The notes under the pieces were generated by a model. That model did not search any database, was not told the DNA's origin, and saw only the letters and a list, made by a program, of their open reading frames with translations. Both the position numbers and the translations under genes were made by a program. From DASZYF01 sp035545535 (GTDB lineage: Bacteria > Actinomycetota > Actinomycetes > Mycobacteriales > CAJCIY01): a stretch of DNA of 31,190 nucleotides. Each line of letters begins with the position of its first letter. Position 1 is the stretch's first letter. The stretch covers positions 1 through 31,190 of the forward strand of contig DASZYF010000161.1 of NCBI GenBank assembly GCA_035545535.1. Direction: 5' to 3'. Positions 6,421-14,517 of the stretch are shown piece by piece.

Positions 6421-8364
6421 CTACGGCTCCTCGGACGGCTCCTCGGTCGGCTCGACCCACTTCGGGAGGTGGCCGCCGGCTTGCGTCGCATCGCTCGCCC
6501 CACCGCGGGCGATGCGCTTGCGCGTGACACTGCGCATCGCGCCCTGGGTCCCGTCGGACATCACGGTCGACGGGTCGTCGTAGGGGTGCGCGCGGGCCTT
6601 CGCGACCACCGCGCCGGCCGCCACCAACGCCACCGCGGCGCCCGCGGCGGGCAACCCGCCGGTCGCCGCCAGGGATCCGGCCGGGCCCGTCACATGCGCC
6701 GCGGGCTTGGCCGTCGGGTGCTTCGCGGTGCGCTTGTTCGGCTTCGTGGTGGTCGGCTTCGTGCGCGTCGGCGCGGGCGTGCGCAGGTACGCCGGGACCG
6801 GTCCGACGCGCGGGCGCGCGGGCGTGGTCTCCTGCTTCGGCATCACCTGCACGGCCGGCGGAGTCTCGTCACCGCTGTTGTGCGTCGCGAACAGCGCTTG
6901 CGACGCGACGAAGGCGCTCTGCAGCGCCGCGGGCGGCGGCCCGGACGGGGCCGCGGTCGCGAAGTCGAAGCACCCGGTGAGGTCGCTCACGAGGTCGTAG
7001 CGCCAGTCCGAGATGATGCCCTGGCCCTTGAGCGGGACGCCGAACAGCGTCTCGACGAGCTTGAGGCACGAGGTGTGGTCCGACACCTCGGAGTTGACGC
7101 GGCCGCCCGTGCTCCACGGGCTGATGACGATGTTGGGCACCCGGAAGCCGAGCCCGACGGGGCCCTTGATGCCCTCCGACGGGTCCTTCGGGTTCACCGT
7201 TCCCGCCTGCGGGTTCGCCGACGAGTCGTCGAAGCCGAACGCGGCGTGCGTGAGGAACTCGAGCGGAGTGCCCTTGGGTGGCGTGGGCGGTGGGACGTGG
7301 TCGAAGTACCCGTCGTTCTCGTCCCACGTGATGAACAGAGCGGTGCTGTCCCATGACGGTGAGGCCATCAGCGCCGTGATGATCGGCTCGTAGAACTGCG
7401 GCCCCGCGTTGATCGGCCCGTCGCCCGGGTGCTCGGTGCTCTGCACGGACGGGAAGATCCAGGACACCTGCGGCAGGGTGCCGGCGTTGATGTCGGCGAG
7501 GAAGCCGCCGGTCGTCGTGCCCACCGTCCCGTTCAGGACGTTGGTCGGGTCGGACGTGGCGCCGGCGTTGTACTGCTTGAACGCCGGGAACATGTTCAGC
7601 AGGTGGTTCGACGCGGGCTCGGTGTACGCGCGCCACGTCACGCCCGCCTTCGTGAGCAGCTCGGGGTAGGTGCGGAACGTGAACACGCCCTGGCCGCCGT
7701 TGTCGGTGAAGACCGACTCGTCCGTGGTGAGCAGCGGGCCGCCGCCCGTGCCGTCGGGGTCGATCGACCCCATCTGCCACATGAGGCGGTTGGGGTAGGT
7801 GGGGCCGAGCACCGAGCAGAAGTAGTTGTCCTGCACGGTGAACGCGTCGGCCATCGCGTAGTGGTACGGGGCGTCCGCGCGGGTGAGGTAGCCCATCGTG
7901 TACACGCCGTTGGCCCCGTCCGCGGCCAGGTGCGACGTGATCCAGCTGTCGTTGCGGCCGCCGTTGAGCGAGATGTGCTGGGGGCCCCAGTTGTGGCTGA
8001 GGTCGGCATCGCCGCCGGGCAGGTTGTTGATCTCCGACAGCCGGTACGGCAGCTCGCGGCGCTTGGTCTTGGGGTTCCACTGGGCGAAGATGTCGCCGCC
8101 GTCGGGCCGGGTGACGGAACGGTCGTCGAAGCCCCGCACGCCCGAGAGGCACCCGAAGAGGTGGTCGAAGCTGCGGTTCTCCATCATGAGGAAGACGACG
8201 TGCTTGATGTGCTGGCGCGCCAGGTCCTGCTGCGTGGCGGGGGCCGCCGCCGCGACGGAACCGGCGGAGAGCATCGGGGCGGCGGTCACGGCGCCGCCGG
8301 CGACGGCGGCGCCCTTGAGGACGGTGCGGCGGGTCAGGTCGGAGGGGTCGGGGTGTGGGGGCAC
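6421..8364 (-). CDS. Tat-exported phospholipase C/acid phosphatase-type phosphoesterase with sortase-like anchor
   Basis: A 647-residue exported enzyme of the bacterial phosphoesterase family that includes phospholipase C and AcpA-type acid phosphatases. TRRTVLKG at residues 11-18 with the following hydrophobic segment is a Tat signal. The catalytic domain starts at HVVFLMMENRSFDHLFG (55-71), where Glu62 and Asn63 are typical metal/nucleophile-region residues, and includes ITWDENDGYFDHV (345-357) and SDHTS (428-432). After about residue 500 comes a Pro/Thr/Lys-rich spacer, then LAATG (565-569), a hydrophobic helix (about 570-588) and basic residues. This is a cell-wall sorting signal of the LAxTG type used by sortase E. 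An extra 58-residue tail follows, which is unusual. Start is GTG 8364 with a weak ribosome site. Confidence 0.88.
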   Translation of the reverse strand: MPPHPDPSDLTRRTVLKGAAVAGGAVTAAPMLSAGSVAAAAPATQQDLARQHIKHVVFLMMENRSFDHLFGCLSGVRGFDDRSVTRPDGGDIFAQWNPKTKRRELPYRLSEINNLPGGDADLSHNWGPQHISLNGGRNDSWITSHLAADGANGVYTMGYLTRADAPYHYAMADAFTVQDNYFCSVLGPTYPNRLMWQMGSIDPDGTGGGPLLTTDESVFTDNGGQGVFTFRTYPELLTKAGVTWRAYTEPASNHLLNMFPAFKQYNAGATSDPTNVLNGTVGTTTGGFLADINAGTLPQVSWIFPSVQSTEHPGDGPINAGPQFYEPIITALMASPSWDSTALFITWDENDGYFDHVPPPTPPKGTPLEFLTHAAFGFDDSSANPQAGTVNPKDPSEGIKGPVGLGFRVPNIVISPWSTGGRVNSEVSDHTSCLKLVETLFGVPLKGQGIISDWRYDLVSDLTGCFDFATAAPSGPPPAALQSAFVASQALFATHNSGDETPPAVQVMPKQETTPARPRVGPVPAYLRTPAPTRTKPTTTKPNKRTAKHPTAKPAAHVTGPAGSLAATGGLPAAGAAVALVAAGAVVAKARAHPYDDPSTVMSDGTQGAMRSVTRKRIARGGASDATQAGGHLPKWVEPTEEPSEEP

Positions 8365-8381
8365 CGCGCCAGGCTGCCCGC

Positions 8382-8414
8382 GAAGGGCGAACGGATCGTG
8401 AACGGCGTCTGGAC
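8382..8414 (-). promoter_or_regulatory. PHO-box-like 11-bp direct repeats upstream of the phosphoesterase gene
   Basis: On the minus strand three 11-nt units follow one another: GTCCAGACGCC, GTTCACGATCC and GTTCGCCCTTC, ending 18 nt before GTG 8364. PhoP sites in Streptomyces are 11-nt direct repeats starting GTTCA. The match is partial, but a phosphate-scavenging enzyme is the expected target. Confidence 0.4.
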
Positions 8415-8431
8415 GGCGGGACGCACCACGA

Positions 8432-8833
8432 TCAACGCGTGAGCAGGGCGAGGACCTCGTCGACGCAGCTCGGGTCGGGCGGGGGAGACGGCCAGCCGAT
8501 GTGACCGTCGCCGTGCCAGCGCGGCACCAGGTGCACGTGCAGGTGCATGACGTCCTGCCCGCTCGCCTCGCCGGTGTTCTGCCGCATGGTCAGCCCGTCC
8601 GGTCCGAGGCGGTCGCGCAGCAGCGCCGCCACCGTGTGCACGGCCCGTCCGATCGCCGCCGCGTCGTCACCGCTCGCGTCCCACAGGTGGGTGACGTGGT
8701 GGCGCGGCACGACGAGCGCGTGCCCCCGCGCGGCCGGGCGGTGGTCCAGGAACGCGATCGCCGTGCCGTCGTCGTAGATCACGCGCGCCGGCAGCTCGCC
8801 GGCGACGATCCGGCAGAACACGCAGTCGGTCAT
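8432..8833 (-). CDS. HIT family protein (histidine triad nucleotide hydrolase)
   Basis: A 133-residue HIT protein. The catalytic triad motif is HLHVHLVP (97-104) and the N-terminal CVFC (4-7) is a zinc knuckle common in the Hint branch. Members bind purine nucleotides and hydrolyse AMP-amide or acyl-adenylate linkages. The frame is open upstream only as a shadow of the tldE-like gene; ATG 8833 is 5 nt after that gene's stop. It is therefore the third gene of a tldD-tldE-HIT operon. The C-terminus (GWPSPPPDPSC) is variable in this family. Confidence 0.92.
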   Translation of the reverse strand: MTDCVFCRIVAGELPARVIYDDGTAIAFLDHRPAARGHALVVPRHHVTHLWDASGDDAAAIGRAVHTVAALLRDRLGPDGLTMRQNTGEASGQDVMHLHVHLVPRWHGDGHIGWPSPPPDPSCVDEVLALLTR

Positions 8834-8838
8834 GGCGG

Positions 8839-10224
8839 CTAGGACGCGGGGCTGACCGAGGACATGTTGTAGTCCGGGATGCGCAGCGCGGGCATGCGCG
8901 TCCACGTGAAGTAGTCGGCCCACTCGCGCGGCAGGCAGCGGTCGGTGCGGCTGGCCTCGGTGATGCGGCCGAGCAGGTCGACCGGGCTCTCGTTGAAGCG
9001 GAAGTTGTTCACGCCGCCGACGACCTCGCCCTTCTCCACCAGGTACACGCCGTCGCGCGTCAGACCGGTGAGCAGCAGCGTCTCCGGGTCGACCTCGCGG
9101 ATGTACCAGAGGCAGGTCAGCAGCAGCCCGCGCTCGGTCTTCGCCACCATCTCGTCGAGTGAGCCGCCGTGCGGCGAGTCGAGCACGAGGTTGTCGATGG
9201 CGGGCGTGACCGCGCGCCCGACCTTGGTGGCCCACGCGCGGGTCTCACCGAACGCGGCCAGCTTGCCGTCGTCGATCCAGGCCGTCGGGGCCAGCGGCAG
9301 GCCGTTGTCGAAGACGCTCGAGAACGACGACGATGCGTGCGCGACGACGAACGGCGTGCACTCGAGACCCGGCTCGCCGGGGTCGCTGCGGAGCGTGAAG
9401 CCTTCGGGGGCGAGCGCCTGCCCGAGGCGCGTGCCGCCGCCCGGGCGGCTGAACACCGTGCGGCCCTCGTCGGCGTCGCGGCCGGAAGCGGTCCAGTAGA
9501 GGTAGATCATCATGTCCGCGACCGCGGACGGCGACATGATCGTCTCGTAGCGACCCGCGGGCAGCGACACCTGGTTCTCGGTCCAGCGCAGGCGGGTGCG
9601 CAGGACGTCGACGCTCCCGGCGACGTCGACGTCGACGAAGTCGCGGGTCGACTGCCCGTGCCACACCGAGCCACCGGGCCGGCCGTTCTTCGCGGTCCAC
9701 TCGATGGAGCCCTTGGGCTGCACGTGGCGCCGCCGCAGGCCGGTCGAGGTGCCGACCCACGTCGTGCTCATCGCGTGCTCGGCGAAGCCGTAGAGGAGCG
9801 TGCCGTCTCCGCGCGCCTGCTCGAACGCGGAGCCGAGGTCCTTCGCGAACGTGGAGAAGACGGCGGCCGACGTGTGTCCCTCGTCGTCGGTGAAGTCGGG
9901 GTCGACGGCCGCGGCCGTGTCGGCGCCGAGCAGGTCTGCGTAGTCCTCGGCCGGCTCCTGCTCACGCGCGACGGCCTCGGCGCGGGCGACGAGCTCGGCC
10001 AGCGCGGCGTCGTCGGGTGCGCTCGCCGAGTGCACGCCGACGGAGCGGCCGATCACCGACACGACGGTGACGTGGTGGCTGCGCATCGCGCCGTTGGTCG
10101 TGAGCGTGTTGTTGGCGAAGCGCAGGTTGACCTGGTCGTCGAAGTCGACGATGACCGCGGTGGCATCGGCCTTGGCCAGCGACAGGGCCTTCTCGACGGT
10201 CTCGGCCGGACGGCGCGTGCTCAT
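8839..10224 (-). CDS. TldE/PmbA-like subunit of the TldD/E protease
   Basis: A 461-residue member of the TldD/PmbA family. It lacks the HExxxH zinc motif, so it is the non-catalytic partner (TldE-like), which with TldD forms a heterodimeric peptidase that cuts unfolded peptides, for example in peptide-antibiotic maturation. The C-terminal region VEKGEVVGGVNNFRFNESP matches the conserved family segment. Start ATG 10224 overlaps the TldD stop as ATGA, which fixes it and suggests coupled synthesis of the two subunits. A frame open into the TldD gene does not belong to the protein. No peptide substrate gene is seen nearby. Confidence 0.9.
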   Translation of the reverse strand: MSTRRPAETVEKALSLAKADATAVIVDFDDQVNLRFANNTLTTNGAMRSHHVTVVSVIGRSVGVHSASAPDDAALAELVARAEAVAREQEPAEDYADLLGADTAAAVDPDFTDDEGHTSAAVFSTFAKDLGSAFEQARGDGTLLYGFAEHAMSTTWVGTSTGLRRRHVQPKGSIEWTAKNGRPGGSVWHGQSTRDFVDVDVAGSVDVLRTRLRWTENQVSLPAGRYETIMSPSAVADMMIYLYWTASGRDADEGRTVFSRPGGGTRLGQALAPEGFTLRSDPGEPGLECTPFVVAHASSSFSSVFDNGLPLAPTAWIDDGKLAAFGETRAWATKVGRAVTPAIDNLVLDSPHGGSLDEMVAKTERGLLLTCLWYIREVDPETLLLTGLTRDGVYLVEKGEVVGGVNNFRFNESPVDLLGRITEASRTDRCLPREWADYFTWTRMPALRIPDYNMSSVSPAS

Positions 10225-11753
10225 CGACCGCTCTCCCGCTGGGTGTTGAGGATGTTGACGCCGCGGAACAGCGTGGCGGGGCAGCCGTGCGACACCGCCG
10301 CGACCTGCCCGGGTTGCGCCTTGCCGCAGTTGAACGCGCCACCGAGCACGTAGGTCTGCGGGCCGCCGACGGCTTCGAGTGAGCCCCAGAAGTCGGTCGT
10401 CGTCGCCTGGTACGCGACGTCGCGCAGCTGCCCGACGAGCCGACCGTTGCGGATCTCGTAGAACCGCTGCGCGGTGAACTGGAAGTTGTAGCGCTGCATG
10501 TCGATCGACCAGCTCTTGTCGCCGACGACGAAGATGCCGCGGTCGACGCGGCTGATGAGCTCCTCCGTGCTCGGCCCGTCCGCGGCCGGTTGCAGCGACA
10601 CGTTCGCCATCCGCTGCACGGGCACGTGGCCGGGGGAGTCCGCGAACGCGCAGCCGTTCGATCGGCTCACGCCGAGCACGTCGGCGTTCTGCGCGGCCAT
10701 GCGCCGGTCCAGCTGGTAGCCCGTGAGCGTGCCGTTCCGGACGATGTCCCACTGCTGAGTGGCGACGCCCTCGTCGTCGTACCCGATCGTCGCCAGGCCG
10801 TTCTTCGCGGTGCGGTCGCCGGTGACGTTCATGACGTCACTGCCGTAGCGCAGCTTCCCGAGCTGGTCGATCGTCGCGAAGCTCGTGCCGGCGTACGCGG
10901 CCTCGTAGCCGAGCGCCCGGTCGAGCTCGGTGGCGTGACCGATCGACTCGTGGATCGTGAGCCAGAGGTTGCTCGGGTCGATCACGAGGTCGTAGCGCCC
11001 GGGCTCGACGCTGCTCGCCTTCGCCTTGTCCAGCACCAGCTCCGGCATGCGCGAGACCTCACCGTCCCAGTCCCACTGGCCGTTCGCCTCGCCCCCGACG
11101 AGCCACTCCCAGCCGCGGCCGACCGGCTGCGCCACCGTGCGCATGGTCTCGAAGCCACCCGACGGGTCGATGCGCGTCGCGGTGAGCTGGCAGATGAGCC
11201 GCACGCGCTGCTGCGTCGTCGACGTTCCCGCGGTGTCGGCGTAGTACTTGTTCTCCATCACGTGCGAGAGCCAGGCGTCGGCGTGGTCGACGTGATCGCT
11301 CCCGAGCAGCACCGCGGAGAGGCCGGCGAGCCGCTCGACCTTCTCGGTCGCTGGCACGGTGAAGGGGTCGATCTCGTAGTCCGACACCCAGGTCGCGTCC
11401 GCGTGCACGGGCTCGTCGGCCAGCACGACGGGTTCGGAATTGAGCGGTGCGGCCACCTTCGCCATCGCGACCGCTTCGCGGGCGACGCGCGCGACCTCGT
11501 CAGCGGTCAGGTCGACGCCGGAGGCGAAGCCCCACGCCCCGTCGTGCACGACGCGGACGGCGAAGCCGACCGATGCGTCGTCGGTCAGCGACTCGACGGC
11601 GTTGTCGCGCAGGCGGAGGTCCTCGCTGCGCAGCCGCTCCAGGCGGAAGTCGCCGTGGGTGACGCCGAGGTCGCGCACGGTCTGCAGCGCGACATCGGCG
11701 AGGGCGGTGCGGGGCAGGGCCAGGAAGGTCTCATCGACGGTCTGCTGGGCCAC
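10221..11753 (-). CDS. tldD: TldD-type metalloprotease
   Basis: A 510-residue TldD/PmbA-family protein with the zinc motif HESIGH (268-273: His268, Glu269, His273). The conserved C-terminal GGAFNCGKAQPGQ, with Cys476, is the position of the third zinc ligand in TldD, so this subunit is the catalytic one. It overlaps the TldE-like gene by 4 bases (ATGA), and a HIT gene follows, giving a three-gene operon. The GTG start at 11753 has only an AGGG-like sequence upstream. It is preceded by a hairpin terminating the CAP gene, so it probably has its own promoter. Confidence 0.92.
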   Translation of the reverse strand: MAQQTVDETFLALPRTALADVALQTVRDLGVTHGDFRLERLRSEDLRLRDNAVESLTDDASVGFAVRVVHDGAWGFASGVDLTADEVARVAREAVAMAKVAAPLNSEPVVLADEPVHADATWVSDYEIDPFTVPATEKVERLAGLSAVLLGSDHVDHADAWLSHVMENKYYADTAGTSTTQQRVRLICQLTATRIDPSGGFETMRTVAQPVGRGWEWLVGGEANGQWDWDGEVSRMPELVLDKAKASSVEPGRYDLVIDPSNLWLTIHESIGHATELDRALGYEAAYAGTSFATIDQLGKLRYGSDVMNVTGDRTAKNGLATIGYDDEGVATQQWDIVRNGTLTGYQLDRRMAAQNADVLGVSRSNGCAFADSPGHVPVQRMANVSLQPAADGPSTEELISRVDRGIFVVGDKSWSIDMQRYNFQFTAQRFYEIRNGRLVGQLRDVAYQATTTDFWGSLEAVGGPQTYVLGGAFNCGKAQPGQVAAVSHGCPATLFRGVNILNTQRESGR

Positions 11754-11808
11754 GCGAACACCCTAGGCGGGTGGGCTGCCGGAGCGCCTCAGGGTTGACC
11801 GGACATGA

Positions 11809-11842
11809 CGGTGGCGCCCGGCTGGGGGACCGAGCGCCACCG
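11809..11842 (-). terminator. Hairpin terminator after the CAP gene
   Basis: CGGTGGCGC (11809-11817) pairs perfectly with GCGCCACCG (11834-11842), a 9-bp stem with a 16-nt loop, 12 nt after the CAP gene stop at 11855. No T run. Confidence 0.6.
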
Positions 11843-11854
11843 CGGTCCTCCAGG

Positions 11855-12535
11855 TTAGCGACCGAAGCGAAGAAGCGAAGTGAGCTGGTCGACGTCGTCG
11901 ACGACCATCGCGAGCGGGTGCGTCTTGTCGGCGCCGTACTTGGGGTTGTAGGAGTTGGTGAAGTCCATCGTGTTGAAGGTCATCGGGCCGTAGTCGGGCG
12001 TGTTGACCGAGACCGCACCGATCCCGATGTAGCGCATCGCGGGGTCGAGGATGTTCGCCCGGTGGTGCGGGCTGTTCATGTACGCGGTGAAGATCGTGTC
12101 CGCGTCGCCCGCCGGTCCCATGCCGACGTTCTCCGCGAGGGCGGTCCAGTTCGGGCTGCCCGCATGCTCCAGGTTCGACTCGATCGCGGGGTTGTGGGAC
12201 AGGCCGTCCTGCTTCGCGAGCACGACGCTCCACCGGCGCGCGACGTCGGTCGGGCCGGGCTCGGCCACGAGCGGGCGCAGGCCGTTCGCGACGCGGGCCT
12301 GGTTGGTCAGGACGAGCAGGCGGGCCTCGTAGGGCGTGAGCACGGCCTTGGCGGGCTTGGCCGCGACCTTCTTCGTGGCCTTCTTCTTCGTGACCTGGTG
12401 CACCCCCGTGTTCGACGTCGCGGTGCCCGACGTGGTCGCGACGGCCGGGGCGACGGTGAGCGTGCCGACGAGCAGAGCGCCGACACCAGCTGCGGTGATG
12501 CGGGCGAACCTCGAGGCGGTGCGGGTCATCGTCAT
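11855..12535 (-). CDS. Secreted CAP/SCP-domain protein
   Basis: A 226-residue exported protein. It has a basic N-terminus, a hydrophobic core and an Ala-rich cleavage site near residues 30-34. A Lys-rich linker (VTKKKATKKVAAKPAK, about 48-63) follows, then a CAP domain (about 67-220). The CAP signatures seen are LTNQAR, LSHN (112-115), LAENVG (133-138) and SPHHRANIL (155-163), close to the YkwD type. The His and Glu positions of the CAP cavity are kept. Function is not known for most bacterial members; the basic linker could bind the wall (inference). Stop is TAA, rare in such GC-rich DNA. A repeat-rich 144-bp region precedes it. Confidence 0.9.
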   Translation of the reverse strand: MTMTRTASRFARITAAGVGALLVGTLTVAPAVATTSGTATSNTGVHQVTKKKATKKVAAKPAKAVLTPYEARLLVLTNQARVANGLRPLVAEPGPTDVARRWSVVLAKQDGLSHNPAIESNLEHAGSPNWTALAENVGMGPAGDADTIFTAYMNSPHHRANILDPAMRYIGIGAVSVNTPDYGPMTFNTMDFTNSYNPKYGADKTHPLAMVVDDVDQLTSLLRFGR

Positions 12536-12569
12536 GGTGCGGGGATCGGGGTGTTGCGCCGAACGGCGT

Positions 12570-12679
12570 TCACTCCGGAGGGTGATCGGCTCACTCCGCG
12601 TCGATCACCGGGCGTGAAGGTGACTGTGCGTGAAGGGATCCGGACCAATCGGACAGAGATGATCCGGACAACACGGACA
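12570..12679 (-). promoter_or_regulatory. Repeat-rich upstream region of the CAP gene
   Basis: Between the TauE gene and the CAP gene this stretch holds several short repeats: GATCCGGA at 12637 and 12661, GCGTGAAG at 12612 and 12628, TCACTCCG at 12570 and 12591, three CGGACA copies (12650, 12665, 12674), and an 8-bp inverted repeat GGTGATCG (12581-12588)/CGATCACC (12602-12609). This suggests regulator sites or a structured leader. I do not recognise it as a known riboswitch. Confidence 0.4.
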
Positions 12680-13435
12680 TCAGCTGAGCAGGAGCACCAC
12701 CGCTGCTGCGATGCCGATCGCCGCGACCGCGACGCGCAGCGCCTGCGCGGGCACGCGCCGCGCGATCGCCGCTCCGCTGTACCCGCCGACGGGGCTGGCG
12801 ATCGCGAGCACCAGCACGGCCACCCAGTCGACGGGGCCGAAGATGCCGAGACCGACCGCGGCCACCGCGTTGGTGACGAACTGCAGCATCGTCTTCAGGC
12901 CGTTCACCTGCTGCAGGTCGTCGGGCAGCACGAGGCCCAGCAGCGCGAGCAGCATGACGCCGAGCGCGGCCCCGAAGTAGCCGCCGTAGATGGAGCCGAT
13001 CAGCACCGCGGCGTGCACCGGCCGGGGCAGGGCGTGCTCGCCGGCCGCCGTGCGCTCGGCGAGGCGCGCGGCGATCCGGCTCTGGAGCAGCAGCAGCACC
13101 GAGGCCACGACGAGCAGGGCCGGCACGACGTCGCGGAACGCGCCCGGAGGAGCGACGAGCAGCAGGACGGTGCCGATGACCGCGCCGATCGACGCGTCGA
13201 TCGCGAGGCGGCCCGAGCGGCGGCGCACCCGGGCGATCTCCTCGCGGTAGGCGAGCGCGCCCGCGAAGTTGCCGGGCGTGATGCCGAGCGTGTTCGAGAT
13301 GTTCGCGGACAGGGCGCTGTGCCCGGTGGCGACGAGCACCGGGAACGTCAGCAGCGACCCACCGCCGGCCGCCGTGTTGACCGCCCCGGCGACCAGGCCG
13401 GCGGCGGCCAGCAGCACGACCTGGCCCGGGGACAC
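12680..13435 (-). CDS. TauE/SafE-family membrane permease
   Basis: A 251-residue membrane protein with about seven to eight hydrophobic segments and the family pattern of glycine-rich loops (VNTAAGGGSLLTFP near the N-terminus, SIYGGYFGAALGVMLL in the middle). TauE/SafE proteins export small anions such as sulfite or sulfoacetate; which one cannot be said. I prefer GTG 13435 because GGAAGG stands about 8 nt upstream; a GTG at 13468 would add 11 residues but has no good ribosome site. It is divergent from the ferrochelatase gene, and a bulged hairpin (13448-13480) lies in the shared promoter region. Confidence 0.86.
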   Translation of the reverse strand: MSPGQVVLLAAAGLVAGAVNTAAGGGSLLTFPVLVATGHSALSANISNTLGITPGNFAGALAYREEIARVRRRSGRLAIDASIGAVIGTVLLLVAPPGAFRDVVPALLVVASVLLLLQSRIAARLAERTAAGEHALPRPVHAAVLIGSIYGGYFGAALGVMLLALLGLVLPDDLQQVNGLKTMLQFVTNAVAAVGLGIFGPVDWVAVLVLAIASPVGGYSGAAIARRVPAQALRVAVAAIGIAAAVVLLLS

Positions 13436-13494
13436 GCGACCACCCTTCCAGGGCCGATCGGGCGCCACCCGGCGGCCTGGGTGAGGATCACCAG

Positions 13495-14517
13495 GTGGAC
13501 GACAGCGGAGCCCCGACGGCGGTGTCGGCGGCGGTGTCGGCGGCGGTGTCGGCGGACGTTCCGGTGGACGGCGTCCTGGTCGTCGGCTTCGGCGGACCCG
13601 AGGGCCCGGACGAGGTGATGCCGTTCCTGCGCCGGGTCACCGCCGGACGCGGCGTGCCCGACGCCCGCCTCGCGGCCGTCGCCGAGCGGTACCAGTCCTT
13701 CGGCGGGGTGTCGCCCATCCGTGCCCAGCTGCGGGAGCTCGAGCGCCGGCTCGGCCGCGCGCTCCCGCTGCCCGTCTACGCGGCCAACCGCAACAGCCCG
13801 CCCGAGCTGCCCACCGTCATCCGACGGATGGCGGAGGACGGCCGCCGTCGCGTCGTCGTGGTCCTCATGACCGCGTACTCGGCGCCGTCGGCCTGCCGGG
13901 CCTACCGGGACGCGGTCCACGCGGCGGCGGCCGAGGTCGCCGGCGCGCCGGTGCTCGAGCTGGCCCGGCTGGTGCACGACGACGACGGCTTCCGCGCACC
14001 GTTCGTCGACGGTGTGCGGGCCGCGCTCGTGGAGCATCCCGACGCCGAGCTCGTGTTCACGGCGCACAGCATCCCGGTCGCCCAGGCCGAGGTCAGCCGC
14101 TACGTCGCCCAGCTCGGGGCTGTGGCCGAGCACGTCGCCGCCGCCGTCGGCCGCCGCGACCCGGTGCTCGTCTGGCAGTCGCGCAGCGGCCCGCCGCAGG
14201 TGCCGTGGCTCGAGCCCGACATCGGGACCCACCTCGCCGGTCTGGCGGCGAGCGGCCGGCGGGCCGTGATCGTCGTTCCCATCGGCTTCACCAGCGATCA
14301 CATGGAGGTTGCCTACGACCTCGACGTCGAGCTCCGGGCCCAGGCCGACGCGCTCGGCGTGACGCTCGTGCGCGTCGCGACGCCGGGCACCGACCACCGC
14401 TACGTCGAGGCGCTCGCGGCGTCGGTGCAGGAGCGCATCGACGACACCACGATCGTCGGGGACGGCTGCCCCGACGGCCTGCGCTGCTGCCTCCGCCGCG
14501 CTAGCCGCGACGGGTGA
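13495..14517 (+). CDS. cpfC: Ferrochelatase, probably coproporphyrin III type
   Basis: A 340-residue enzyme that inserts Fe2+ into a porphyrin. Catalytic His191 is in TAHSIP and Glu271 in SDHMEVAYD; WQSRSG and PWLEPDI are also family segments. Actinobacteria make haem by the coproporphyrin route, so CpfC is the likelier role than protoporphyrin ferrochelatase (known for the phylum, not shown here). Cysteines 134, 325, 331 and 332 match in outline the internal plus three C-terminal ligands of the [2Fe-2S] cluster in the M. tuberculosis enzyme. The N-terminus has three AVSA-type repeats from a 12-bp tandem repeat. GTG 13495 follows GAGGAT within GGTGA/TCACC arms. No other haem genes are adjacent. 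Confidence 0.92.
   Translation: MDDSGAPTAVSAAVSAAVSADVPVDGVLVVGFGGPEGPDEVMPFLRRVTAGRGVPDARLAAVAERYQSFGGVSPIRAQLRELERRLGRALPLPVYAANRNSPPELPTVIRRMAEDGRRRVVVVLMTAYSAPSACRAYRDAVHAAAAEVAGAPVLELARLVHDDDGFRAPFVDGVRAALVEHPDAELVFTAHSIPVAQAEVSRYVAQLGAVAEHVAAAVGRRDPVLVWQSRSGPPQVPWLEPDIGTHLAGLAASGRRAVIVVPIGFTSDHMEVAYDLDVELRAQADALGVTLVRVATPGTDHRYVEALAASVQERIDDTTIVGDGCPDGLRCCLRRASRDG
13519..13554 (+). repeat. 12-bp tandem repeat (three exact copies)
   Basis: GCGGTGTCGGCG is repeated three times without change in the first codons of the ferrochelatase gene, giving Ala-Val-Ser-Ala units. Such runs slip easily and each GTG within it is an in-frame alternative start. Confidence 0.75.

Noticed and set aside
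10225..10752. N-terminal extension of the TldE-like frame
   Set aside because: It overlaps the conserved end of TldD; the ATGA overlap gives a normal family start.
12536..12679. c-di-AMP (ydaO) riboswitch upstream of a wall-related gene
   Set aside because: I looked for its conserved core sequences and could not see them; only short repeats are present.
13519..13554. CRISPR-like array
   Set aside because: Three contiguous 12-bp copies with no spacers, inside a coding region; a simple tandem repeat.
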